A DNA stretch of 64,000 bases from Hydractinia symbiolongicarpus (GCF_029227915.1 NC_079875.1:31871501-31935500), one strand, 5' to 3'; counted from the first letter of the stretch, positions 35,420 through 47,529 are shown. Made by a program: numbers and translations. The notes: generated from the sequence alone by a model not told the origin.

Positions 35420-37645
35420 AATATAATCTTCATACATTGCATCCTTGTATCTTGTCCACAAAGTAAAAGGATCAGAAGGTTCGCAGTGAGTAAGTATCAC
35501 AGCAAACAGTTGCCTTAATTGTCGAGGCATCTGAAAGTTAACAGCTTCCTGCAAAGTATTGTTCCATTCAGTATCATCTTGCAGGAGACCACGCAATAAA
35601 CAGGCGTCACGAAATGTTTCAGCAACATTGCCATTGACAGTTCGTAAATCTATACACACTATACATTCTGGACACAATTTTACCATGACCGCGTTGTCTT
35701 GGTTTCCAAACTTTGTTCTTATTAAAAACAAAATGAAGAGGAATGTCTGGATACATATATTGGCGAGCATCATGATTCTCTGCATTTAACACAAACCAAG
35801 CTGTTAATTTTGTAGCCTGATCTGCAGCTCTGTCCAGAGCCTCTTCAGCCTGTCCTTGCTGAAAATAAACAATATGGTTTTTTGGCAAGTGCACTGGCAA
35901 TCTATGGACAACATGAGATTGTTGGTGCATGGTAAATTCAAAAAGACGCCATATGGCTTCCGGTGCACTGACGTACCGTGCATCTAAAAATGTCTGCACC
36001 TCATCATGATCAATACGTTCATTGATCTCAATGTTGGCACAATCATGACCTTTATAAATATATTTATAGAGGTATTTAACAGATTTAACAGACATGCACG
36101 CCTCCAAGTTTATATGTGCATTGTATTTCTTGGAAAGCCATGGATTATATGGAACAATCCAGCGATTATCTACGTCAACATTATTGACATTGATATGTAT
36201 ACCATTATCACGACGTCTATATAATGGATATCCGTTGACTTCAGCTACCGTAGATGCTAAAAAGTTCTTTGAAAAACTTTTTGTGCAAACACCATCTTCC
36301 ATACATCTGGAATTAGGATTCAGATGTCCACATGATCCATGAATCATACACGATCGTACAACTTCAAACAGCTCAGGGTGTTCCTGTTGATTAGGAATTT
36401 CTGCTGAAATAACACTGTCTATGTCATCTGCATCCCTAAGTTTGTCATTGGGATCTAAATGAATTAACAAATGACAATGAGGCAAACCCCTCTTTTGAAA
36501 TTCTATAACATACACATGTGCTATAGTCTTACCTAGAACTCCCATTTCAGTAACATCTTTAAGGAGTTCATTTAGTTTCAATTTAAAAACTCGAGAAACT
36601 AAATCAGGCCGATCGTGTGCACGTTGGCCTGCAAACAAATTTTCTGTAATTTCACGCCATTTTGGATTGCACGTAAAAGTCAGAAAAAAATCAGGTTTTC
36701 CAAACTTACCAATAACTGCCATAGCATCTTGATAGTTTTGAGCCATGGCACGTGGACTTCCTTGAAAACTCGAAGGAAGAACAACAATACGACCTGGTTG
36801 AAGGCCTCGCTCTTCAGCTCGTGCATTCAAATGGTCAGCTAAACCTTCATAACTATCAACACGAAGGTTGGTTTGATTTGCTCGAATGTAATTTAAATTA
36901 TTACCTTCAAATTTAACATAAGAATCAACACAATACTGCTGAAACAATTTCTTACCATAATGAATCGGGCTGAAATATTCCCGAGCAGCTAAACGGTAAG
37001 TATAATACTGCAACATTGTAGTAGTGTTGCGAGTACGGGTTGCACGTACAGCAACATGAGGTATCCTATTATGCCAACCTGGTTCACCCCTTGGAAAAAA
37101 AAGAGGATACACCATTGGATCCAAGTTTGCAGACATTGTGGAAATATTCTGTAAATCACCTCCACGCGGATAGATAACAACATCCCTGTTTCCAGGAGGT
37201 GCTCCATCTTGGCCAACAAATACTGCCGCAACTTCATCATGATGTGGCAAGTTGTAGCGCTTTCGGTCATTGCCAACTCTCATGTACATACGCACTTCAG
37301 ATGGAGCACGGTTTTGTGCTGCTGCCTGATTCAATTCTTCAGCTTCAACTTCAGCCATGTACCTATAGGCAGCAGCAAACGGGCTTACTCTGTCCATAAC
37401 ATCTTGAACAGTTCGCATCACGTCTTCACGACAGCCATTATTTTCTTGGCGTGCCATTCTTTCGTTGAGAGCCCTACCTGCTTCATAAATATAAAGTTGG
37501 TTAAAAACAGGGGTTTGTCCTTCAGGAGGGTGAAGACCCCCAACACGATGCCATATTTGACCACAGATACGAAAGCATGGTGGTCCACGGCCAGGTGGGG
37601 GGCGAAAGTTTGCTCCAAAAGAAGCAAAGGCAACGGCACTATTAT
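35420..37645 (-). pseudogene. Helitron Rep (HUH nuclease) domain
   Basis: From about 37645 (KYNSAVAFASFGANF) the frame runs through the Helitron_like_N region: REYFSPIHYGKKLFQQY, GKPDFFLTFTCNPKW, then the HUH motif GLPHCHLLIHL and VKYLYKYIYKGHD, which supplies the tyrosine pair of the rolling-circle nuclease. The frame ends at about 35619 after KVWKPRQRG. Just there a block normally joining to DLRTVNGN is deleted and the frame shifts; the continuation is seen at 35342-35660. The domain nicks and joins single-stranded ends during transposition. Both catalytic motifs look intact, but the polypeptide is cut by the flanking frameshifts. Confidence 0.9.
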
Positions 37646-38365
37646 ACTTACGTATATTTGACTAAAAGTTTGAAATACAGTATCTGCATTTGTTAATAAT
37701 TCCCCAAGCTGCTGAGGGTAAGGAGACAAATTATCTAATGCAACTTTACCAGTGTGACAACATTTAAAACAATTTTCATTTTCAAACTTTAAAGCTTGAC
37801 AATAATCACATTTTTTGTCCATAGCACCTAAAAAATATAAATTAGGCAATACATTTTGACGTGCAATATTATAATACGGCGCATTATGCATTTCTCGGGC
37901 CATGGCTTGTCTATGAGCATTTTCAGCACGTCTATTGGCAGCCTGCTCATTAGATTCTAATTGTCTAGCAACAACGTGCCGTTGAGCATCCATAACTTGT
38001 CTGTTGCGAGTTTGCTGAGCTGATTCTGCATTGCGCCTAGCCGCATGTCTAACAGCATCATTATGCCGCCTATTATTGGCCTGATCAGTCGATTCCAATC
38101 GACGTAAAGAGGCAACACATTGAGCATTTTGCCTGCGTCTAGCTAAGGAAACATCATCATTATCTGATAAACGTGGTACTACATTTCTTTGCATTTCTTG
38201 TGGCAATTCAAAATTTTGGGAAATATGTGGTCTTTGCCTCAAGATGGCACCTACCAAACCTTGATTATTGTCATGCTGTTGCAACACAAACCTACCTAAA
38301 TTATTAAACAGCCTAAAACCACGAACAGTATTACTGCTGTCATTAATTCCAGACTCATTTGACAT
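37646..38365 (-). pseudogene. Helitron N-terminal region with STPR-like 23-residue repeats
   Basis: From ATG at 38365 the protein has a 60-residue lead, then four consecutive 23-residue units (for example RRLESTDQANNRR..., RNAESAQQTRNRQ..., RQLESNEQAANRR...) that match the spacing of STPR DNA-binding repeats known from FMBP-1. A CDYCQALKFENE...CFKCCHTGKV zinc-finger-like stretch follows. At about 37650 the frame leaves the Rep reading frame: a missing A in the AGTCAAATATACG segment explains the shift (SQIY instead of a continued IRKYNS). Likely role: target or end binding. Sequence is otherwise well preserved. Confidence 0.8.
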
Positions 38366-38399
38366 TATATATATATATCCTGATTAAAACTAAATGAAA

Positions 38400-40460
38400 C
38401 AAATTATAGGTATATACCACAATTCCTAAAATGAGAAAAGAAAATGATCTATATATATGTATAATTATTAATGAAGCTAACTTGTTCAAATTTAAGAACT
38501 ATAGAATTTCTTACTCGCAGTTTCTATGTTCCAAGTTATATAGATTCTGATAACCTTTGTTTTGGTCTTGTATCTATACTAAAAACCATAATAGAAAGAG
38601 AAACTCTTTTAACTTAGGTAGCTAGTCTTAAAAACATATACATAAAAACACAACCTCCCTTTAATACATAAGGCTAGCTGTATATATATATAGGATACTT
38701 TAGCTAGACAGGCTTCTTTTCACACATTTGTAACAGTCTTGTGGCAGGCAAACAGATAAGGATGACGTGAGTAGTGATGTAAAGAAGCTAGTTAGACTGC
38801 TAAAAAATGTAGATAAACTGATATTTTGCTGTCTTTATCTACAACTATGGCTACAACTATGGCTACTTCTTTCCTTTCTTTTTCTTAACTAACTAACTAT
38901 GACTGAAATCTTTAGCCTTTAACTAAACTTTTTATACAACACTGTAAACAACGATCCATGTGCTCAACACATTTGTGTAGCATTTTAAATAATTAAACAC
39001 GCAGATTAGTTACGCACCTGGGGATACAATTATGCTAGCTTTGTTGTTATAAACAAATCAGAAAACGAAAGTATAAGAAACATTTCCCTTCTCTTTTTAT
39101 TTCACTTTGATTTATGCGCACCTACATTTTCGCCTGAATAGGATATTTCTTAACGTAGTAAAAGTAAAACTCATAGTTAACTTGAAAGCTAGCTGATGTG
39201 CTGTAGCTATATTTGTTAAAATGTGATTTGTTCTCTGTATCTTAAAAAATACCATCAACATTTTTATATTTTTATATTTGAAAACAAAGATGTATTAGCT
39301 ACCCTATTTATTAACACAACAGTGAAAGAGGAGAGAGTATTTAAAACTTTACCTGTAAATCCCCTTTACACTTCTCATTAACTGTATTATTTGTTGTTCT
39401 TTTTATTTTCTCACGGTTTTTTTTTTGTTAATTCGCCTTTTTCTTTCTCTTCTAAATTTTTTAAGTTTTTTAAGTTCGTCTTTTGTCGCGAGAACTTTAA
39501 AAACAATTTTTTTGTTTGTTTGTTTTTACGCCAAGGAAACTTTCTATTCGAATGCCGTCCCGTTCGAAAGTACGTATTTGAACGAATCATACTGCTTATT
39601 TTCTATCACGTGGTTTCTAACGGCTGCGAGACAAATGTAAACAAAACAAAAAAACTCGAAAAACTCGCGCATTCGGGTGGTAAAAAATATCGTGTTTGCA
39701 AAAGTGACAGACAGACACACTTAGCGTATTATTATAAGAGAAGACTCGTTAAGTAATGTGAAAACAGGTACTTTTAAGAACAGATCACCGCATCGGAAAC
39801 ACGTTCTTGGCAATACTGTGTGTTATTTTAATATCACCATTGATTCAGTACTGAAGCATTGTTCTGAAAATTTGAATACCAGAAAACGGTATGATGGCGC
39901 TCTCTATTTTTTTCAGAAAAATAAACCAACTAGTGATTTTCGCAGATAAACTTTTTAATCGTTCAATAATTTTAATGCTGAGATATTTTATGCACATGTT
40001 AATTATACTCCTAAAACAATGCATTATTCCACTAGTAAATTCTATTCTTGGCTTGGAGCGACAAGGAAAATGACCTAATTGGCACGTTTAGCCGATATAT
40101 GATATATTATTGTCCGCAAGAAGAAGTAACAAAGTAAAATTAATTATTAAAGAATGTGTATATCTTGTTAACCAAACCTTATATATTATTTTCTGACAGC
40201 ATATTTCAGTGATATTAGTAGGTCATGGCCTTAACAAATGTCATAACAAGCTACAAACACGTGAAAAATAAACAAGAAAATATAAAAACATTATTGAAAA
40301 GAGAAGTACAAAATTTAATTCAAGATAATCAAACTTACCAAGTTTTAAATTCATTTAAACCCCCCTGTTGATGAACAATAGCTATCAATTTTTAAGCATG
40401 ATGTACCCTTCGTCAAAGCATGATAAAGCGTGGATTTACTTGTAGTAATTTTTTGATAAT
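38400..40460. other. no recognisable gene
   Basis: AT-rich DNA with scattered TAGCTAG motifs. A 121-codon plus-strand frame at 39391-39756 is Phe/Lys-rich and looks compositional. No splice-linked exons or transposon motifs are seen. Confidence 0.5.
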
Positions 40461-40466
40461 AATGAT

Positions 40467-40720
40467 TTATCTACATCCTTTCATGCTTTGTCCACCGACG
40501 AATGCCACGGAACATTTAGTAACTTGGGTTAGGTCATAAACTGCGAAATGGTCGTTTTGTTTTAGCTCATGCAACATGCTTGGTAGGATTTTTTCTCGAC
40601 TTCGCGATGGTGTTCGTATATTGATACGGATAAAATCTGTCACTGGCCCATGGGATATAGCGTCCAAGACAGACTGCTGCATTGCTAATACAGAGGCGTC
40701 TGGAGATATTTCCTTAAATC
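40467..40720 (-). CDS. exon-like ORF of unknown origin
   Basis: About 84 minus-strand codons are open with protein-like composition (ISPDASVLAMQQSVLDAI, INIRTPSRSREKILPSM, DHFAVYDLTQVTKCSVAFVG). It stops at 40467. It reads like part of a real protein or a transposon gene fragment, but I do not recognise the family and see no partner exon. Confidence 0.3.
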
Positions 40721-40771
40721 TAGGTAAATTTGATATCCTTAAAAAAGCTCTGTTAACTAGAATTTACTGTA

Positions 40772-40849
40772 AACTTCCCGGTATAATGTGCAACTGTAAA
40801 ATTATATGCATTCCTGCCCTGCTGGTCTAACAGCTGTTACACTTTTAGG
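40772..40849 (+). mobile_element. tRNA-like SINE fragment
   Basis: GTATAATGTGCAACTGTAAA and GCCCTGCTGGTCTAACAGCT match the element at 60674-60738. A box-A-like TGGTCTAACAG is present, but the copy ends before a box B and runs into the 48-bp satellite. Confidence 0.55.
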
Positions 40850-40865
40850 CTAGGAAGAAATTAAT

Positions 40866-42197
40866 TAACTATATAGCAAGAGTTAGTCTCACAACAACTT
40901 TATTAACTATATAGCTGAGAAAGGGAAGAGTTAGTCTCACAACAACTTTATTAACTATATAGCTGAGAAAGGGAAGAGTTAGTCTCACAACAACTTTATT
41001 AACTATATAGCTGAGAAAGGGAAGAGTTAGTCTCACAACAACTTTATTAACTATATAGCTGAGAAAGGGAAGAGTTAGTCTCAACAACAACTTTATTAAC
41101 TATATAGCTGAGAAAGGGAAGAGTTAGTCTCACAACAACTTTATTAACTATATAGCTGAGAAAGGGAAGAGTTAGTCTCACAACAACTTTATTAACTATA
41201 TAGCTGAGAAAGGGAAGAGTTAGTCTCACAACAACTTTATTAACTATATAGCTGAGAAAGGGAAGAGTTTGTCTCACAACAACTTTATTAACTATATAGC
41301 TGAGAAAGGGAAGAGTTAGTCTCACAACAACTTTATTAACTATATAGCTGAGAAAGGGAAGAGTTAGTCTCACAACAACTTTATTAACTATATAGCTGAG
41401 AAAGGGAAGAGTTAGTCTCACAACAACTTTATTAACTATATAGCTGAGAAAGGGAAGAGTTAGTCTCACAACAACTTTATTAACTATATAGCTGAGAAAG
41501 GGAAGAGTTAGTCTCAACAACAACTTTATTAACTATATAGCTGAGAAAGGGAAGAGTTAGTCTCACAACAACTTTATTAACTATATAGCTGAGAAAGGGA
41601 AGAGTTTGTCTCACAACAACTTTATTAACTATATAGCTGAGAAAGGGAAGAGTTAGTCTCACAACAACTTTATTAACTATATAGCTGAGAAAGGGAAGAG
41701 TTAGTCTCAACAACAACTTTATTAACTATATAGCTGAGAAAGGGAAGAGTTAGTCTCACAACAACTTTATTAACTATATAGCTGAGAAAGGGAAGAGTTA
41801 GTCTCACAACAACTTTATTAACTATATAGCTGAGAAAGGGAAGAGTTAGTCTCACAACAACTTTATTAACTATATAGCTGAGAAAGGGAAGAGTTAGTCT
41901 CAACAACAACTTTATTAACTATATAGCTGAGAAAGGGAAGAGTTAGTCTCACAACAACTTTATTAACTATATAGCTGAGAAAGGGAAGAGTTTGTCTCAC
42001 AACAACTTTATTAACTATATAGCTGAGAAAGGGAAGAGTTAGTCTCACAACAACTTTATTAACTATATAGCTGAGAAAGGGAAGAGTTAGTCTCAACAAC
42101 AACTTTATTAACTATATAGCTGAGAAAGGGAAGAGTTAGTCTCACAACAACTTTATTAACTATATAGCTGAGAAAGGGAAGAGTTAGTCTCAACAAC
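40866..42197. repeat. 48-bp satellite array, about 27 units
   Basis: The unit is CACAACAACTTTATTAACTA, TATAGCTGAGAAAGGGAAGA, GTTAGTCT. Most units are 48 bp; some carry one extra base (TCAACAACAAC for TCACAACAAC), seen at 41081, 41514, 41707, 41900, 42093 and 42190. From 41514 these mark a 193-bp, four-unit higher-order period. The minus strand is open in long runs (16-residue repeats), a consequence of the 48-bp length. Confidence 0.97.
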
Positions 42198-42229
42198 GTA
42201 CTGGTAGTTGCCACAACGAAGTACGTTGT
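42193..42229. repeat. hairpin at the satellite edge
   Basis: ACAACGTACT (42193-42202) and AGTACGTTGT (42220-42229) are perfect 10-bp inverted arms around a 17-nt loop, exactly where the satellite ends. Confidence 0.7.
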
Positions 42230-42799
42230 GTACTGTTATATATTTTAATAGCATTTGTTGTCCGTCGGAAATCTGACATAAAATAAAATTATTCAGTTAT
42301 ATTATATGAGGTTAAAATTTTTTAAAAACAAACGCGCTAGACTATGGGTGAATTTTTAGATTACATGGTCCACTCAATTTGATTCAACGCGAGGCCTTTG
42401 ATTTTTTTAATCCACACGAACAGATGTAAGTGGATCGTTTCCCTTTTCTGGCATTCAAAATGGTAGAAATAAGGGTTTATCGTTAATCCTTTTTCTAGTA
42501 AAATGATATTTAAGAGAGCAAATTCTTCCACTTTTGACTATTGCTGCCGGTCATATGCCCACTTCTTACTTGTTTCAGAACGTACATAATATGTAGTCCG
42601 ACACATTTGACTAATTTTTTATCTTAAATTGAAAAAAAAGTAAAGCATTAAAGATTTTTTTGTTAATAAAAAAGTACCTGCGGAAACATCCATTCGTAAG
42701 GACTTATAGTTATAAAAAGGGTTGGGAAACCAAATTGTTTTACAGCATGTAATAAAAACGAATGCTTCTTGTTGGATTCAGGTAAGAAATTCAAGCTTT

Positions 42800-44180
42800 G
42801 TCATTTGAAATTAATTTAAGGAAAGAAAAATGGCTTGTTATATCTATTTACAAACCTCCTTCTCAAAACAATGGATACTTCAAGTTAATATGAAAAACTT
42901 CAAGTATTCGTTTAAAAATACTTCTTATGAAACTGGTATCAGTGATCATCACCATATGATTTACTCAATGTTAAAAACATCATTTCAGAAAGAAGAGGCT
43001 AAAATCATAACCTACATGTGTTACAAGAAATTTAATAAGATGCAATGAAAAACAGAGATAGACAATATAAAACATTCCTAAAAAAACTAAAATGATACGT
43101 GGTAATCAAAAACCACACATAAACAAGGTGTTACGTCAGGCCATTATGAAACGGTCTCAGTTGAAAAATCGTGTCAATAAAACAAAAAACACTTACATTA
43201 TAAGCTTTAACAAACAACGTAACTATGTGGTAAAACTTAACAAACTCGTTAAATTAAAATACTTTAGTAAACTTGATATTCGTAAAAACACAAAACCAGA
43301 AAACAAACCTTCAGATGAGATAGGAAACATCACCAGAAAATATGCGAACCATCACAGTATAGTAGCTATAAAAAGTAATTTTTCCATAAATCATAAATTT
43401 GCATTTAATCCAGTAACACTAAATGAAGTCAAAAAAGTCTACCTACAAACAAAACTACAAGTGTTGTCATTGTATAAACGAAGATACAAAAATAGTCGCT
43501 TTCCAAATTGCCTGAAAGAGGCAAACATAATTCTTATATTCAAAAAGGGTGACATTAACATCAAATTATCGACCAATTAGTATTTTATCTCTTCTCTCGA
43601 AAGTCTACGAAAAACTTTTATACAAACAACAATCAAATTATATTGAACCCTTACTAAACAACCTTCTATGTGGTTTTAGGAAAGCGCATTCGACACAACA
43701 CGTTTTATTTAACCCTATTCGTGCTGGGTCTTTTAGGGGCTCCTCAATGCTGGGGGAGGGCGAGCTGATTCGACACCCCCTATGTAATTACTACAATTGT
43801 TGTCCAGCTATTATTTAACAATTTGGTGAAAAAAAATTGATGACGTAGGCATTTTTTGAGATGACGGCATTAAATATCGGTGACATATACTAAAAGTCAC
43901 TATGTAATTTTATCCGTTGTAATTAACCGCCTACTTCACGATACAAAACATTTACTGGAGTGGTTTAAAATTAACACAATTAATGAAAATCCTAAAAAAT
44001 TTTAGTTTATAATTTTAAGCAAAAAAGTGAGGCAGCCGATAACATACAGATAAATCAAATTTCCATTAAAGAGACTAATAGTGTGGTGTTGTTAGGAATT
44101 AAGATTGACAATAAGTTAGTATTTAATGACCATATTTAGAGTATATGTTCTACGGCTAACTATAAACTCCATGATCTGAT
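42800..44180 (+). pseudogene. APE-type non-LTR retrotransposon (LINE) remnant
   Basis: The endonuclease tail is readable in shifted frames: KWLVISIYKPPSQNNGYF near 42829, then TSYETGISDHHHMIY, whose SDH belongs to the APE catalytic core. The linker follows (KPHINKVLRQAIMKRSQLKN, then IGNITRKYANHHSIV) and the start of the reverse transcriptase (LKEANIILIFKKGD, NYRPISILSLLSKVYEKLLY, LLCGFRKAHSTQH). There the sequence is cut at TTAA (43709-43712) by a MITE end. RT C-terminal text resumes about 43925 (LEWFKINTINENPKKF, TNSVVLLGIKIDNKLVFNDHI). The RT catalytic core is missing, so the element is dead. Confidence 0.85.
43713..43922. mobile_element. piggyBac-like MITE end inserted in the LINE
   Basis: Next to TTAA at 43709-43712 the sequence starts CCCTATTCGTGCTGGG, matching the terminus of the MITE at 11764. 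The LINE reading frame stops exactly here and resumes near 43925, beside another TTAA (43923-43926). The right inverted repeat is not recognisable, so the copy is degraded or deleted. Confidence 0.6.
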
Positions 44181-44437
44181 GGAGATATTGTAATGAACAT
44201 ATCAAGATACCCAAATTGACTGACAGCATCAATAAGAAATGAATGTTGCCATTGCCAGTATTGCGGTGAGAACCATTTAGTACTGAGAGATTCTTTTGGC
44301 GGTGTACCCATAATTCTGCCACTTTTTGTTTTATATAAAATAACACACGAATTACTAACCTGATATGGTCTTGTACATGTACTTATCAAATTGATACTGT
44401 AGCAACTCGAAATGAATTGAAAAATCCAATATTGCAC
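44150..44437 (-). pseudogene. second Helitron Rep fragment
   Basis: A 93-codon minus-strand frame contains YWQWQHSFLIDAVSQFGYLD followed by MFITISPSDHG. The pattern of a Tyr-Trp-x-x-Gln-H block, FLIDA-x-x-QFG and FITISP is that of Helitron_like_N proteins of a different clade from the 34-38 kb element. It is cut where it meets the LINE end, so only a scrap remains. Confidence 0.6.
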
Positions 44438-44439
44438 TT

Positions 44440-45400
44440 TTACATTATATCATGAATAATTTGTTTGCTGACAAGTGTGATGAACCACCATCAATTAAGC
44501 CTTCACACAGTGACTTTGTGTAGTACATGATTGGCCATAGTGCACATTCTATTCCCCTTAAAGAAAATACTTCCCAAAACGGTATCTTTTTTTTTTCATT
44601 TAAGATCAAGTCGTGATATTACCTGTAAAAAATTGATACATTTTAAAAATAAATATTTTACATCATTTTTAACACAAATTAATTCACCTGTAGTAAAAGT
44701 CATTTGCAATTGTTTTTTTTTTCGTTTCCTCTTGCAAGGAAGAAATTTTTTCTTTAACGGTTAAGTCTGTTTTTATTAATGAAAAGCCGCATGTTTTTAC
44801 TCTGTATCCATGCTGCTTTCTTTCATATTTTCCAATGCCGATATCAAAAATGCGTAATATATTCTGCTATTCATATGTCATTCCAAGTAATTCCTTCGGA
44901 ACATGATTAATTTGAGGAATTTTATAAACATTTTTATTGTAAATACATGTTGTAGACGTTTTCAGTGCGCCCTTGTTGTAAGTTTAAAGCTTTTTGTTAT
45001 TGAATAATGAACACTCGCTAGATTATGTCTCTGATTTGAATTTTATCCAGTTAGTTAAGTCAGTTACAGTTCGTAAAACGTAAAAAGATTTGGAAGTGGC
45101 ATTGATATTATTGCACCAAACTTTTCTGTCCTCTAGCATTTTTATATTTTCCTGATCTCTGTCTTCTTACTAAAGATAAGAAATTATACAACTACAATTT
45201 GGCACAAGAACAAATGTTTTCCGATTTTTCCAGAAATAGTTGCAGCCTTACATGTTTTCTAAAAAAAATGATACGAAATGCAGAAAAAGGAACAAAGGTA
45301 GTAATATCATGTCATGTAGGTAAGGTAGTAATGTCATGTAATATTAAGTACACTATAATATAAAAAAACTCATTGTTTCATTTACTTAACAATTCTTTGT
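44440..45400. other. no recognisable gene
   Basis: Only short T- and A-rich frames are present. I find no exons or repeats that I can define. Confidence 0.5.
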
Positions 45401-45404
45401 TTAT

Positions 45405-45693
45405 TTATTTACAATATACATTTAAATTATTTTTCTTTCCTCTTCTTTTTGATGCTTGTAAGTGTACCCCACAATAAGTGAAAGAACTGTAAGTAATGTG
45501 AACACATTTCTTTTCTCGAAATAAATCCGTTGTTTTCAAAGTATGTGTGATGAGTAAATCCGTATTTATTAGTCCATTCTTTCTTACTTGCAAGTCTTGG
45601 TTAAAACTGGATAAAAATACTACGTATTTCTGTTATTTTCTTTTTCTTTTTCTTCTTCGTCTCTAGTAAGTCTGAGTAATCATGGTCATCATT
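45405..45693 (-). CDS. possible terminal exons of the R-A microexon gene
   Basis: Just outside repeat R-A, 45693-45624 follows an ATTTAG acceptor and reads NDDHDYSDLLETKKKKKKIT, matching the acidic/Lys style of the R exons. A frame ending at 45405 (LQASKRRGKKNNLNVYCK) is followed on the minus strand by an AATAAA. They may be the natural 3' end of the gene in R-A, absent from R-B where a Copia LTR sits instead. Joining phases are unresolved. Confidence 0.25.
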
Positions 45694-45878
45694 CTAAATA
45701 ACCACAGGTTCATATTTATTAAGTGCTAAAGTTAGTTAGGTATATTATACAAAGTATAACGTACCTGGCCCTCTCTCATTTTTCTTTTCTTACTTTTTTC
45801 TTCATAACATCTTCCACCTGCATTTCTTAAAGTGCTTTGATAAAATAAGACAATTTTTAGAAAAGAAATTACTTCTAC

Positions 45879-46757
45879 TTCGCCTTTATTTTTTATATGA
45901 TTCTTTTTTCTCTTTTTTGTGCTTCTTTTTTTCTTTTCATCCTTGTTCAATAACACTTCTTCTTCTTGGGAAGTCTAAGTGAAGTTTAAAATGTTATGAA
46001 GTTATGAATGCAAGAAGTTAAGAAAAATGTTAAAATCATATGACACAGTATCATGGTTGGAAGACGTACCTGGTTTTTATCCGTAAGAATAATATATATG
46101 AATGTGTCTTAACGAATGGTGTAAGTAAGAACTTACAAAATTTAACGCTCTTCTTGTAATAATCTTTGTAATCTAAATGAAAATATTTAATCGCAGATTT
46201 TGAATAAAGTTCAAAATATTATGACGTTTTGAATGGTTTACTGCTATTCTTGTAAACACATGAGAATAAAGTTGTATTTATATAAAAAAATGTTATGCTA
46301 GGAAGACGTATCATTTTTTTTGGAATATTTTTTTCACAAATAGATGCTTCATCTTTTTCGGATCCACTGCCAGATAGTTCCTACTATGTGAACATATAAA
46401 GCTGTACAATTACTTGCAACATTTAAATTTCTTACTAATAAAATGATGTTAAATCATACCATTTAATAAGAATGGTATAAAAACTTAAAGTTTAACGTCC
46501 TGCGACGAGTTGTTCGTGTTTGTCCAATCTAAATAGAAGTACTATATAACAGCTGCACATAATTTTTATTCGATCAATATTTCTTACAAAATTACACTTA
46601 CACAAGTCGAAGATACTTGCACTTCACGCGTTCGTTGTTGCTTTTCAAAATGCTAAAGTAATTTTTTATATTGATGAAATTGTAACTTCCTGTACTGTAA
46701 AAGTAGTAATATACTTACTATTTCTTCGGTGTCGGATGGATCGACAATCCCACTATC
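45879..46757 (-). CDS. phase-0 microexon array in R-A, unknown protein
   Basis: Exons on the minus strand, upstream to downstream: 46757-46719 (DSGIVDPSDTEEI), 46652-46602 (HFEKQQRTREVQVSSTC), 46528-46487 (IGQTRTTRRRTLNF), 46380-46312 (ELSGSGSEKDEASICEEN...), 46172-46137 (ITKIITRRALNF), 45974-45879 (TSQEEEVLLNKDEKKKRSTK...). Lengths 39, 51, 42, 69, 36 and 96 nt are all multiples of three and fit a 0-0 phase class. Donors are mostly GTAAGT. Two basic modules repeat each other (RRxLNF). In this copy the donor after the ELSG exon has changed from GT to AT, and the IGQ exon lacks a canonical donor in both copies. The deletion in R-A also destroys the upstream exon seen in R-B. Charged, possibly nuclear; family unknown. 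Confidence 0.4.
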
Positions 46758-47529
46758 CTATGTGAATGAATATAAAAATTATTTAACATTTCTTTAATTC
46801 AGTAAATACTAAAAACAGTAACATAAAACACACTTTTTGTATTTATTCATCTAGAATATTGACATTGTAATTTCCACTCGGGTTTATCTGCTCCTCCAGC
46901 CCTTCAAATATCGTCTAGATGGAAATGAACATACTTTGCTACTTTCAAATGTAACGCCGCCAGATACATGCTCCCACCTATACACATCATATCGTTAATA
47001 TATATCTCAAATCTCTCTTCATTTTCTTCATTCTCTTGTACGCCTGTGATGCAATCGCAACCTTTTTGTATTGCACACTATTGGCTTTGTCACCATGCAA
47101 TTTATTATTAAGGGGTGAAATTGCATTATTTATGTTGATGACCCTATCGAAGGCAAAATTCGAAATAGGGTTCTTTATAAAAGGTGAACGGTTTTAACTA
47201 CTTCTCGAAGTCCCCATCCGTCGCGGTATTCGGAATAGTCGCTGGACCGCATGGCCTACGGAAGTCCTTAGGAAAATGATTAAAAAATGATACTGCTGCT
47301 TTTGTACGACGTGACATGTAAACATATGTAAAAAAAATTTAATGTTTCAGAAAAAGTGTATAGGTAATGGCACATTTTCATATAGCTAATTTTTTGAAAA
47401 AAAAACGCACTGCAACCCAAAAAGCTATTACGAAATATTACGTTCTTTTTAATTCACACAAAACATATGTAGAAAAATGATCTGAAAAGAAGTGATATGT
47501 TGATAGACAGATTTAACACAATTCCCTAC

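Larger units (their letters stand above)
34057..38365 (-). mobile_element. Helitron, autonomous type, decayed
   Basis: The minus strand carries, in order, an N-terminal STPR-like repeat and zinc-finger region, the Helitron_like_N/Rep HUH domain and a PIF1-family SF1 helicase, the diagnostic RepHel architecture. At least three frame-breaking lesions separate the blocks, near 37650, 35650 and 35400. I could not place the 5' TC and 3' CTRR termini, so the true element is somewhat longer than the coding span given. Confidence 0.9.

Noticed and set aside
34661-37661. Plus-strand ORFs of 66-150 codons across the Helitron
   Set aside because: They are shadows of the well supported minus-strand Rep and helicase frames.
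39391-39756. 121-codon plus-strand ORF
   Set aside because: Phe/Lys-rich composition, no domain, no splice or neighbour support.
40869-42102. Several long minus-strand ORFs of 16-residue repeats
   Set aside because: They are the 48-bp satellite read in an open frame; one-base variants break it regularly and there is no start context or flanking exon.
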